Assembly: GCA_027858635.1 (NCBI GenBank)
Contig: JAQICG010000386.1
Coordinates: 1-6,609 of the forward strand
Reading direction: 5' to 3'
DNA: 6,609 nt
Source of the DNA: Gammaproteobacteria bacterium
Lineage (GTDB): Bacteria > Pseudomonadota > Gammaproteobacteria > SZUA-229
Part shown: positions 1 through 6,609 of the stretch, in pieces
Position numbering within the stretch: position 1 is the first letter of the stretch
Layout of the letters: the number at the start of each line of letters is the position of its first letter
Notes under the pieces: model-generated
Seen by the model: only the letters and a program-made list of their open reading frames with translations
What the model was told of the DNA's origin: nothing
The model's database searches: none
Position numbers and translations under genes: made by a program

Positions 1-11
1 TCATTTTTCTT

Positions 12-1694
12 CTAAGGAAAACGGTTTAAATCGCCGTGGATAATGAAACTGCCCGAATCAACAGCGCCGTCAGTGACCGCAACGTCCAGCCATTGAAGCA
101 GATCCGCCGACATGATCGGCACCGGATAATATTTTTGAATAGATGCACCGCTGGCGTTTCTGAAATCGGACTGAATATCAACGAACCATGCTCTGCCCTC
201 ATTTTTTAGCAGTTCCAGACGGGTATTTATCTCCACCTCGGAATTCAACGCATAGAAATTATCCGTACTGATCTGCCAGCGATTATTATCATGCTCGACG
301 TGCACCACGCCTGACGCCAGATCAACATTCAGCGGCTGGGGGAACAGCTCGCCGAAATCCATTGCCACCTTCTCGGACAGCAATTTGATGCTGGCCCGGG
401 CGTCACTGTACAGCAGGGAACCATCTATACCGTTAAAGGAGATGTCACTGTCGGGCAGCTGGAAATAGAAATTCTCAAAAACTGAAGAGAGCTTGATGTT
501 TGCGCTATCTTCAGCGGGCAGATACATTGAGAGATTATAGAGATCCCCTCCGAAATGATTCAGCTGATAAGCGCTGGCGATGGCGGCCTGCTCTTCATCT
601 AGAAAAACGCCGGCGATGCTGATTAAATCCTGCGAGCGCAGATAACTCGCACTGGCGAATAATCCCGCCTCATCCTGCACAAGAGCAACATTGGCAGGCT
701 GTTGCCAGGCAACGGCCTGCTTCACCAGATGGAGATCACGACCGTTGAAACGCCAGCCGTCCGCTGTTTCCCCCCAGTCAATTTTGCCCTCAATACTATC
801 AACAGAGAAGCGACCGCGATTTTCCCGGTTGACCTCCAGCTGTCTCACCAGGGCATCAACGGTGATATCCGATACACGTCTGTCCTGCATCGTCAGCCAT
901 AATTCACCACTGAAAATCCCTTTAACTTCAGGCCACTCTGCCACATCCAGCACTGACAGACTCTGATCTATATTGATCTTCTTGCCCTGTATATAGACAT
1001 CCAGATCCGCTTCTAATAAATGTTCAATATCGTCGCTGGTCTTAACCACCAGTCGAAACGATTCTCCGTAAATTTCCGGTAGCTGTAGATTTACCTCCAG
1101 TGAGTGATCACCGAAGTACTCCTCAACATAGATATTGGCACCGATAAAATCCAGCGACTCAGATTGCAGCCGATAATCCTGCCAGTGGATATCGCTTTCC
1201 AATAAAGAAAAACTGGTATTTTTTATTGCCGCAATGAGCTCACTGGACGTGTTATTCCCGGAGACCTGTGCCGCATTGCCGCTAAATTCAACACCTTGAA
1301 TTCGCCATCGGTTATCGGCATAACGTTCGATATAAAGATCTGCGCCTACCAGGCTTACATCTCCGATAGTGGGAGACCATTGCAGCAACGAATCAGCCAG
1401 AGCCAGTGCAAAAAAAGCCTCCTCCAGTCGCAGCAGCTCACGCTGACTGTCTTTATCATAGATAACAACATCGATTAATTTGAGACGGGGAACCAGCCAG
1501 TACATATCCGCATCCATGCGGGCAATCGAAACCGGCAGCCCGATCTGCCGACACAGCGCCTGCTCAACGTCTTCTATATAACCGGTGGCGTGGGGCAGCA
1601 CTGTTCGCAGCACGCTGAAAGCCACCGCCATAACAATCAGTGTGATTGCAACGGTGTAGATCAGGCCAAGACGAATTTTATCAAGCCAGGTCAT
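12..1694 (-). CDS. yhdP: YhdP-family AsmA-like protein, N-terminal part, ended early by TAG
   Basis: This is the N-terminal 560 residues of a YhdP protein (DUF3971/TIGR02099). Family members are inner-membrane-anchored AsmA-like proteins that, with TamB and YdbH, carry phospholipid across the periplasm to the outer membrane. A hydrophobic anchor spans about residues 8-30. The typical AsmA-like opening follows (IEDVEQALCRQIGLPVSI at 40-57, then WLVPRLKLIDV at 66-76), and then a long beta-rich repetitive region. The start is an ATG with a GGAAAA ribosome-binding site six bases upstream (1701-1706), 33 bp after the rng stop, matching the conserved rng-yhdP order. Full-length relatives have about 1270 residues, so more than half is missing. 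The frame ends at TAG (12-14) straight after GDLNRFP, where the family usually reads FPF and continues. The rest of the gene presumably lies left of the window. I infer a nonsense mutation, a sequencing error or a split gene; the family assignment is firm, functionality is not. Confidence 0.85.
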   Translation of the reverse strand: MTWLDKIRLGLIYTVAITLIVMAVAFSVLRTVLPHATGYIEDVEQALCRQIGLPVSIARMDADMYWLVPRLKLIDVVIYDKDSQRELLRLEEAFFALALADSLLQWSPTIGDVSLVGADLYIERYADNRWRIQGVEFSGNAAQVSGNNTSSELIAAIKNTSFSLLESDIHWQDYRLQSESLDFIGANIYVEEYFGDHSLEVNLQLPEIYGESFRLVVKTSDDIEHLLEADLDVYIQGKKINIDQSLSVLDVAEWPEVKGIFSGELWLTMQDRRVSDITVDALVRQLEVNRENRGRFSVDSIEGKIDWGETADGWRFNGRDLHLVKQAVAWQQPANVALVQDEAGLFASASYLRSQDLISIAGVFLDEEQAAIASAYQLNHFGGDLYNLSMYLPAEDSANIKLSSVFENFYFQLPDSDISFNGIDGSLLYSDARASIKLLSEKVAMDFGELFPQPLNVDLASGVVHVEHDNNRWQISTDNFYALNSEVEINTRLELLKNEGRAWFVDIQSDFRNASGASIQKYYPVPIMSADLLQWLDVAVTDGAVDSGSFIIHGDLNRFP

Positions 1695-1727
1695 TGAGCA
1701 TTTTCCGGCATTACACTGTCAGCAACA

Positions 1728-3209
1728 TTACAAAATCACAACGTCATATTGTTCCTGGGTATAAAGCGATTCAGCCTGAAAACGGATCGGGATATTTATA
1801 AAATCTTCAAGCTCGGCCAGACTGGCTGATTCTTCGTCAACCAGTAGATCCACCACTTCCTGCGAAGCCATCACCATCAGCTCTTTGGCATCAAACTGTC
1901 GTGCCTCGCGCAGAATTTCTCTGAAAATTTCGTAACAGATAGTCTCGGCTGTTTTTATTGAACCTCGACCTTCGCAGGCGGGACAAGTACCGCAGAGCAC
2001 ATGTTCCAGGCTTTCGCGGGTGCGTTTTCGCGTCATCTCTACCAGCCCCAAGCTTGATACTTCGCAAATATGGGTGCGGGCATGATCTTTATCCAGGGCT
2101 TTTTCCAGGGCTCTCATTACCTGACGTTTGTGCTCATCGACGCCCATGTCGATAAAGTCCAGAATAATAATACCGCCCAGATTGCGCAGGCGTAATTGGC
2201 GCGCAATGGCCTGAGCCGCTTCCAGGTTGGTTTTAAAGATGGTCTCTTCCAGATTGCGGCTACCGACATAGGCACCGGTGTTAACGTCGACCGTGGTCAT
2301 CGCCTCGGTTTGATCAAAGATGAGATAACCACCGGACTTCAAATGTACTTTACGGTCCAACCCCTTGTGGATCTCATCTTCCACGCCGTGCAAATCAAAA
2401 ATGGGACGTTCACCGGGATAGTGTTCAATTTTTCCTACGATCTCCGGCACATAGGTATCCGCAAATTCCAGCATGGCACAATAGGTTTCACGCGAATCCA
2501 CGCGGATTTTTTCGAGATCATCATCAACCATATCCCGCAGGGTTCTCAGGTACAGCGGTAAATCTTTATGCACGACTTTGACCGCTTCGGTATTGGGCGA
2601 AGCGCTAATGCTCTCCCACTGGCGGTTAAGATAATCAATATCTCTGGCGATCGACTCTTCACTGGCTGCCTCTGCCGCAGTACGTAAAATGTAGCCCATG
2701 CCCTTCTTCAGTCCGCCTTGCGACAGCAACAGGCGTTTGAGTCGCTCGCGTTCTGTCTCGCCTTCAATGCGCGAAGAAACACCGACATTAGCGGAATTGG
2801 GCATAAACACCAGGTAACGGGAAGCAATGGATATATTGGTAGTCAGGCGTGCGCCCTTGCTGCCCAGTGGATCTTTGATTACCTGCACTAGCAGATTCTG
2901 CCCCTGCCTCAATAACTGGCTAATCTGGAGCACTTCCGCCGCATCACCGTTATCGCCATTGCCGTTTTGTTTGCTATAACCCGCCATATCGGAAACATGC
3001 AGAAATGCCGCGCGATCCATACCCACCTCGACAAAAGCCGCTTCCATGCCCGGCAGCACTCTCACCACCTGGCCGTTGTAGACATTGCCCACCAGTCCAC
3101 GGCTACGGCTACGCTCAATATAAAGCTCGTGCAGCATCCCGTTCTCAAGAATCGCCACTCGCGTTTCCTGCGGGGTGATATTGATCAATACTTCCTTACA
3201 AATTGACAT
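1728..3209 (-). CDS. rng: Ribonuclease G
   Basis: RNase G is the RNase E-like endoribonuclease of the cytoplasm. It matures the 5' end of 16S rRNA and takes part in mRNA decay, preferring 5'-monophosphorylated, AU-rich single-stranded RNA. The 493 residues match the E. coli length (489) end to end. An S1 RNA-binding domain lies at about 38-125 (GNVYNGQVVRVLPGMEAAFV), with an Asn/Gly-rich loop at 80-90. The 5'-sensor and RNase H-like region follows (GARLTTNISIASRYLVFMP near 119-137). The DNase I-like catalytic core has the two metal-binding aspartates, D308 in TTVDVNTGA and D351 in IILDFIDM. The zinc-link cysteines are C409 and C412 (CPAC). The C-terminal membrane-scaffold tail of RNase E is absent, which separates RNase G from RNase E. 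The ATG start gives the standard MSICKEVLIN-type N-terminus; a weak GAGA lies four bases upstream. It lies 71 bp after maf and 33 bp before yhdP, so co-transcription is likely. Confidence 0.97.
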   Translation of the reverse strand: MSICKEVLINITPQETRVAILENGMLHELYIERSRSRGLVGNVYNGQVVRVLPGMEAAFVEVGMDRAAFLHVSDMAGYSKQNGNGDNGDAAEVLQISQLLRQGQNLLVQVIKDPLGSKGARLTTNISIASRYLVFMPNSANVGVSSRIEGETERERLKRLLLSQGGLKKGMGYILRTAAEAASEESIARDIDYLNRQWESISASPNTEAVKVVHKDLPLYLRTLRDMVDDDLEKIRVDSRETYCAMLEFADTYVPEIVGKIEHYPGERPIFDLHGVEDEIHKGLDRKVHLKSGGYLIFDQTEAMTTVDVNTGAYVGSRNLEETIFKTNLEAAQAIARQLRLRNLGGIIILDFIDMGVDEHKRQVMRALEKALDKDHARTHICEVSSLGLVEMTRKRTRESLEHVLCGTCPACEGRGSIKTAETICYEIFREILREARQFDAKELMVMASQEVVDLLVDEESASLAELEDFINIPIRFQAESLYTQEQYDVVIL

Positions 3210-3240
3210 TGTGTCTCTTTTGGTCTGATGAGGCGCATTA

Positions 3241-3261
3241 AGTTATTAGCGCTAAATGACT
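3241..3261. repeat. Imperfect palindrome between maf and rng
   Basis: The half-sites AGTTATTAGC and GCTAAATGACT are reverse complements except for one mismatch and one extra base, meeting at the centre AGCGCT. There is no loop and no T-run, so it looks more like a dyad for a DNA-binding protein than a terminator. It lies in the 71-bp AT-rich gap, 31 bases before the rng start, where a promoter or operator would fit. I see no strong -35/-10 pair here. Chance occurrence in AT-rich DNA is possible. Confidence 0.3.
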
Positions 3262-3280
3262 CATATTTAATTTATCAGTC

Positions 3281-3913
3281 TTAATTAGTCAGCAGCTTAA
3301 TCCGGGCTTTCGCCAGCAGATCTGCTGTCTCGTACAGCGGCAAACCCATCACCCCGGAGTAACTCCCCTGCAAATTTTTCACAAACTGAGCCGCCATGCC
3401 CTGAATGGCATAGGATCCCGCCTTATCCAGCGGCTCGTCGGTGGCCACATACGCCTTAATCGCGCTGGCAGACAGGCTGGCAAACTCGACCTGACTGCTG
3501 CTCAAGGCGGTATATTCAGCGCCAGCGGTCTTTACCACGACTGCCGTATGTACCTGATGAACCCTGCCGGAGAGTTTAGCTAACATTAACTCCGCCTGCT
3601 CGCTATCGGTCGGTTTGCCGAGCACTTCGCCCTCCAGCTCAATGATGGTATCCGCCCCTAACACAGGCAGTCCAATACCCTGCCGAGCCATTAGCTCGAA
3701 GCCGAAACGGGTTTTTTCCAGCGCCAGCCGCTGCACAAAAACCAGCGGCGACTCCCCCTGATGCAGGCGCTCTTCTAGGTCAACAGGTTGCACCTGCGCA
3801 CGAACACCGATTTGCCGAAGCAACTCCAGGCGTCTGGGCGAGGCTGAAGCCAGAACAAGCGGGTGATGCCTCTGTTGATGCTGATGTTGAGATTTAGGTC
3901 GAGGTTGATTCAT
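3281..3913 (-). CDS. maf: Maf/YhdE-type nucleoside triphosphate pyrophosphatase
   Basis: This is a Maf-family nucleotide pyrophosphatase, closest to the YhdE branch, which hydrolyses dTTP, UTP and modified pyrimidine nucleotides to monophosphates in the cytoplasm. It is thought to clean the nucleotide pool, and the family is also linked to septum and cell-division control. Motifs seen: the substrate-loop signature LASASPRR at 21-28, the metal-binding LGADTI with D88, KPTD at 100-103, KLSGRVHQVHTAV near 113-125, and DEPLDKAGSYAIQG at 159-172 containing the family's conserved Gln (Q171). I chose the ATG at 3911-3913, giving 210 residues. The frame stays open upstream to an ATG at 4039, but those 42 residues do not resemble the family and would overlap ogt. 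Even with this start, about 17 residues precede the first conserved strand, and they are rich in His and Gln (QHQHQQRHH). No clear Shine-Dalgarno sequence is seen. It precedes rng, as in E. coli. Confidence 0.95.
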   Translation of the reverse strand: MNQPRPKSQHQHQQRHHPLVLASASPRRLELLRQIGVRAQVQPVDLEERLHQGESPLVFVQRLALEKTRFGFELMARQGIGLPVLGADTIIELEGEVLGKPTDSEQAELMLAKLSGRVHQVHTAVVVKTAGAEYTALSSSQVEFASLSASAIKAYVATDEPLDKAGSYAIQGMAAQFVKNLQGSYSGVMGLPLYETADLLAKARIKLLTN

Positions 3914-3967
3914 AAAAGTATAAACCGGCAAGATAACACATTGTAAATCAAGTAATTTCTGACAACG

Positions 3968-4005
3968 ATTGCCGGGCAAAGTTTTCTTCGAACCGGCAAT
4001 GCCGG
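3968..4005. repeat. Inverted repeats in the ogt-maf gap
   Basis: ATTGCCGG (3968-3975) and CCGGCAAT (3993-4000) form a perfect eight-base inverted repeat with a 17-base loop. The right arm also belongs to a tighter palindrome, CCGGCA-A-TGCCGG (3993-4005), so two mutually exclusive hairpins are possible. No T-run follows on the minus strand, so this is not a standard intrinsic terminator. It lies between the ogt stop and the maf start and could be an mRNA-stabilising or processing hairpin, or a protein-binding site. It has no known identity. The 103-bp gap shows no convincing promoter: TACAAT is a fair -10 match but lacks a well-spaced -35. Confidence 0.45.
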
Positions 4006-4016
4006 CATGGCCATGA

Positions 4017-4487
4017 TCACAATACACCTTCATGCTCAAGCAGCCGGCGCTTGATATTTAATGACGCACCCTCGGTGCTGCCGGCAAAACCGCCCATCCC
4101 GTCTTTGGCAACGATGCGATGGCAGGGAATAATCAGAGGCACCGGGTTCGCCCTGCAGGCACCACCAATCGCCCGCGCCGAAGTGTTCAGCTGACGCGCC
4201 AGCTCACCATAGCTCAGCACCTGACCGGCAGGAATCCGGCGCAGCGCCTGCCAGACTCTTTTCTGAAACGATGTGCCCTGCACCTGTAGTTCGATATCGA
4301 AGGCCAGATCAGGCAGTTGTTTCGTGCAGTAATCATGAATCTGCTGACAGGCCTTGCGGGCCTGCTCTGACTTTGGAGCGCACAGTTCCTGCTGCGCCAT
4401 AAAGCCCACACTGCACAGAATACCGGCTTCAAACATCAACGCCATTCTGGTAAACGGCGTATTGATCACCACCTGCTCAGTGCTCAT
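4017..4487 (-). CDS. ogt: Methylated-DNA--protein-cysteine methyltransferase (Ogt type)
   Basis: This is a suicide repair protein that moves alkyl groups from O6-alkylguanine and O4-alkylthymine in DNA onto its own cysteine. The 156 residues hold the small N-terminal domain and the full C-terminal DNA-binding and catalytic domain. The domain opens at GTSFQKRVWQALRRIPAGQV (71-90). The helix-turn-helix follows, with the presumed arginine finger R105 in SARAIGGA. The active site is PCHR at 121-124 with nucleophile C122, followed by GGFAGS at 132-137 and the terminal LLEHEG (E153 is the likely partner in the hydrogen-bond relay). There is no Ada-type regulatory domain. Two ATGs are possible. The one at 4508 adds seven residues and overlaps the upstream gene by 32 bp. 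The one at 4487 overlaps it by 11 bp and places nine residues before TPF, as in E. coli Ogt, so I prefer it. Neither has a clear Shine-Dalgarno sequence, which suggests coupling to translation of the upstream TPR-like gene. Confidence 0.95.
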   Translation of the reverse strand: MSTEQVVINTPFTRMALMFEAGILCSVGFMAQQELCAPKSEQARKACQQIHDYCTKQLPDLAFDIELQVQGTSFQKRVWQALRRIPAGQVLSYGELARQLNTSARAIGGACRANPVPLIIPCHRIVAKDGMGGFAGSTEGASLNIKRRLLEHEGVL

Positions 4488-6387
4488 CAGATCGGTTTTT
4501 TTCGGCATTACGCAACAGACGAATATGTTGCAGCTGCTGCCTGATGGCAGCCTTTCTGGAATCGGAGGCGGTGACCGACATCAGCCCGTTATAGATAAGC
4601 CGGGCATCGTCGTACAGGCCCGATTTAACCAGAACCCCTGCGGCATTGAAGCGCGCCGACTGTGCCCACAAGGGGGCCTCTGTTTCATCAGCCAACTGCG
4701 CCGATTTCAGATATGACCAGGCCGCACGCTCGTACTGCTCAAGCGCAGCGTAGGATTCCGCTTTCCAGAAAAAAAGCTCCCGATGAAGAGCCTGATCCAG
4801 CCATTCGGGTTTGAGCGAATTCAACAATGCCAGCACCTGCGGGTGACGGCCCACGGCCTGCAGATCGAAGATGACCTGCAGAAACTGATCCAGCTGCGCC
4901 GGGGAAATTTGCTCCGCCTGATTCACCGTAGTGGCGAGCACAGCTTCTCCCTGTGCATAAGCCCCTTCCAGTATCATGACCCGGGCCTTGCGCATTTCCC
5001 AGGCAAATACTTCCTGCCCCTGTGGCGGCTGCTGCACACTTTGCATTAAGCGCACGGCCAGCTTCGTATCGCTTTTGGACAGGGCGTAATCGAGCAGGCT
5101 ATAGCGCACTTCCAGCGGCAGACTTTTCAGCGATGCGATTTTTGTCGTGTGCAGATAGAGCTGATTGACCAGCTCGAGTCCGTTTTTATCTTTCGCCAGT
5201 AAGGCCACGATCTCTTTATGCGCCGCCTGTTTTTTTTCTATATCGCGAGCATTAAAGGCCAGCACTGCATACAGACTCAGTGCCTCGACCGTCTGGTTTT
5301 TTTTCTGTAACTCACCGGCCTTTTTATACCAGGCCAGATCATCACCCAGTAGCAGTTTCGAACGATTCCCCAGCTGTCTACCGATGCTCTGATAGAGCTG
5401 CCACAAATGATCGCTACTGATATTATATTCTTCACCCATAAAAGCATGAGCCTCACGCCGTACCAGCAACTCCTTGAGCACCTCGGTGGCGGCGCTTAAT
5501 TTTTCCTGGCTCAGATAAGCCTGATACAGCACATAACGGTAAGCCCATATTTCGCCTGTGTTCATTTTCTCCTGGCCAGGAGCAGCCTGCGCCTGTTGCA
5601 CATAATGCCCTGCCTTATCGGGATAAGCGCGCAACCCGGCGAGCAGACGCAAAGCCTGAGCGATATGCGAGGGAGAGTCGGCCAGAAGAGCCATGGTCTC
5701 TTCTGCGCGGCCGGTGCGCAACAGCGAACGAGCCTGCAACAGACGCCAGTCCAGATTCAAGTTTCGATGGTTGTGGCTATAATCGTGCTGATAACGCAAC
5801 AGCGCTTTTTGTGCATCGTGGTCCGCATTCATCGCCAGATAGGCGCGAATCACCAGCCGTCGCCAGAGCGCCACCATGTCGGAATAATTCAGATCCAGAT
5901 TAGCCCGGGAAGATTGCCAGAGCAACGTGCGCAGCTGTGTCAGCGCCTGTTCCGCCTGTCCCAGCCTCAGTCGCGCCATGACCTGTTGAGTGCTAAACCA
6001 GCGGGTAATATGGATGGATATCTGCTGAGCGGAATCGGCTTCATGCAGCAATGCGTCGGTGCGCTCAATCAGCCCTTGCCAGTCATCCAGTGCCGATAAC
6101 AGGGCAATGCGCTTGCGCTCGAAGGCGTACCATTCAGATGAATAGACCGGCCAGTTCTGCTGCTCCTGACTCAGCAAACGCAGGGCCAGCGCCGGCATGC
6201 CCAGCTGCACCAGCTCATCCATCTGCGCCAGCGACTGGAAAGCCACCGGTGCTTCATCCGATAGCTCCAGCTCAAACACCGTCTCCAGCGATGGCGGTGT
6301 AGTCTGCTCTGCATAAGTCAGCGGTGTCCACAGACCGACCAACAGTAATGGCAGTAAAATGGAATTTTTTAACGCGTAAAACTTCAT
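4477..6387 (-). CDS. Predicted exported TPR-like helical repeat protein, function unknown
   Basis: I do not recognise a named family. The 636-residue product begins with a convincing Sec signal peptide: MKFYALKN, a hydrophobic stretch ILLPLLLVGLW (10-20), and a likely cleavage after TYA at residue 26. The rest is almost all amphipathic helix, rich in Ala, Leu, Gln and Arg, with TPR-like helix pairs. The clearest are at about 134-157 (RLGQAEQALTQLRTLL), 215-236 (LLRTGRAEETMALL), 541-564 (AALEQYERAAWSYLKSAQLA) and 578-602 (VKSGLYDDARLIYNGL). No enzymatic motif is visible. TPR solenoids usually mediate protein contacts, so a periplasmic scaffold or assembly-factor role is an inference only. I chose the ATG at 6387 because it begins the signal peptide; the longer frame to an ATG at 6456 would run through the rplS terminator. 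GGGG lies 13 bases upstream, a poorly spaced ribosome-binding site. It follows rplS and its terminator and overlaps ogt by 11 bp, so the two probably share a transcript. Confidence 0.8.
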   Translation of the reverse strand: MKFYALKNSILLPLLLVGLWTPLTYAEQTTPPSLETVFELELSDEAPVAFQSLAQMDELVQLGMPALALRLLSQEQQNWPVYSSEWYAFERKRIALLSALDDWQGLIERTDALLHEADSAQQISIHITRWFSTQQVMARLRLGQAEQALTQLRTLLWQSSRANLDLNYSDMVALWRRLVIRAYLAMNADHDAQKALLRYQHDYSHNHRNLNLDWRLLQARSLLRTGRAEETMALLADSPSHIAQALRLLAGLRAYPDKAGHYVQQAQAAPGQEKMNTGEIWAYRYVLYQAYLSQEKLSAATEVLKELLVRREAHAFMGEEYNISSDHLWQLYQSIGRQLGNRSKLLLGDDLAWYKKAGELQKKNQTVEALSLYAVLAFNARDIEKKQAAHKEIVALLAKDKNGLELVNQLYLHTTKIASLKSLPLEVRYSLLDYALSKSDTKLAVRLMQSVQQPPQGQEVFAWEMRKARVMILEGAYAQGEAVLATTVNQAEQISPAQLDQFLQVIFDLQAVGRHPQVLALLNSLKPEWLDQALHRELFFWKAESYAALEQYERAAWSYLKSAQLADETEAPLWAQSARFNAAGVLVKSGLYDDARLIYNGLMSVTASDSRKAAIRQQLQHIRLLRNAEKNRSDEH

Positions 6388-6429
6388 GTTCGGCAGTTTA
6401 CCCCGCAATAAAAAATATTTCCCGCAGAC

Positions 6430-6457
6430 AAAAAAAGTGGCCCTCAAAAGGACCACT
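6430..6457 (-). terminator. Rho-independent terminator after rplS
   Basis: Read on the minus strand, AGTGGTCC (6457-6450) pairs with GGGCCACT (6443-6436) around a six-base loop, and a run of seven T (6436-6430) follows. The stem has eight pairs, one of them a G-U wobble. That wobble is an A-C mismatch when the other strand is transcribed, and no T-run lies on the plus-strand side, so the element works leftward. It starts 36 bases after the rplS stop and ends 42 bases before the TPR-like gene, so that gene needs read-through or its own promoter. Confidence 0.88.
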
Positions 6458-6493
6458 CAGTTGCTACATCAGTTATTACAAACCCGCAATAGC

Positions 6494-6609
6494 TTACAAT
6501 TTTTCCTTGATACGTGCCGCTTTGCCGGTCAGACCACGCAGGTAGTACAGCTTGGCACGACGCACTTTACCGCGGCGTTTTACGTTGATTTCCGCAATGC
6601 TGTTGCTGT
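6494..6609 (-). CDS. rplS: 50S ribosomal protein L19, C-terminal 37 codons (partial)
   Basis: This is the end of the gene for L19, a large-subunit ribosomal protein near the 30S-50S interface. The visible C-terminus reads NSIAEINVKRRGKVRRAKLY, then YLRGLTGKAARIKEKL and a TAA stop. The pattern VKRRGxVRxAKLYYLRxxxGKAARIKE is diagnostic of L19, and the protein ends within a residue or so of where the E. coli protein ends. The 5' part lies beyond the right edge of the window; two bases of a split codon remain there. In gammaproteobacteria rplS normally closes the rpsP-rimM-trmD-rplS operon, and the intrinsic terminator just downstream agrees with that. Confidence 0.97.
   Translation of the reverse strand, partial: SNSIAEINVKRRGKVRRAKLYYLRGLTGKAARIKEKL

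Noticed and set aside
2196..2561. A 121-codon open frame on the plus strand within rng.
   Set aside because: It is antisense to the RNase G catalytic core, whose conservation explains the sequence.
3914..4039. A 42-codon N-terminal extension of maf reaching into ogt.
   Set aside because: The extra residues do not resemble Maf proteins, encode across the palindromic gap, and would overlap ogt. The ATG at 3911-3913 is a better start.
4494..4503. A-AAA-AAC slippery heptamer near the end of the TPR-like gene, in the correct frame for -1 frameshifting.
   Set aside because: A -1 shift there meets TGA after two more codons, whereas ogt lies in the +1 frame, so no fusion would result. The zero-frame stop follows within seven codons. 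It is better read as a chance A-run in a gene overlap.
4354..4716. A 120-codon open frame on the plus strand across the ogt and TPR-like gene overlap.
   Set aside because: It is antisense to two well-supported genes, with no domain and no ribosome-binding site.
5596..6099. A 167-codon open frame on the plus strand.
   Set aside because: It lies wholly antisense to the TPR-like gene, has low-complexity composition and no recognisable domain, and the minus strand carries the signal peptide and repeat pattern.
6388..6435. A possible promoter for the TPR-like gene in the AT-rich stretch after the terminator (TATTTT, TTGTCT).
   Set aside because: No -35 and -10 pair with 16-18 base spacing could be found, so it is not listed as a feature.
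6388..6456. A 23-codon N-terminal extension of the TPR-like protein.
   Set aside because: It is translated from the rplS terminator hairpin and T-run, and would place an extra segment in front of an otherwise ideal signal peptide.

Overview
The window is about 6.6 kb of chromosomal DNA from a gammaproteobacterium (Pseudomonadota). Every recognisable protein (L19, Ogt, Maf/YhdE, RNase G, YhdP) most resembles gammaproteobacterial families, and maf-rng-yhdP is the conserved order known from Escherichia coli and relatives. I cannot name the genus. All genes lie on the minus strand, so transcription runs from right to left. There are no tRNAs, rRNAs, insertion sequences, CRISPR arrays or phage genes, and no gene-free stretch exceeds about 110 bp.

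Right end (about 6390-6609): the last 37 codons of rplS (ribosomal protein L19), then a good intrinsic terminator that should end most transcription of the ribosomal operon. Next (4477-6387) is a large gene for a predicted exported, helix-rich TPR-like protein of unknown function. It overlaps the start of a short O6-alkylguanine-DNA alkyltransferase gene (ogt, 4017-4487), so the two are probably translationally coupled.

Left part: after a 103-bp gap containing inverted repeats come maf/yhdE (nucleotide pyrophosphatase, 3281-3913), rng (RNase G, 1728-3209) and yhdP (AsmA-like lipid-transport protein, 12-1694). This is a housekeeping set for nucleotide-pool hygiene, DNA alkylation repair, RNA maturation and decay, and envelope lipid homeostasis. 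Nothing points to a mobile or defence island.

The main oddity is at the left edge. The yhdP frame stops at an amber codon after 560 residues, inside a motif normally in the middle of this roughly 1270-residue family, and the few in-frame codons after the stop still look family-like. The second point of interest is the uncharacterised TPR-like protein, which bridges the rplS operon and the maf-rng-yhdP cluster. I found no convincing evidence of a new multi-gene system.
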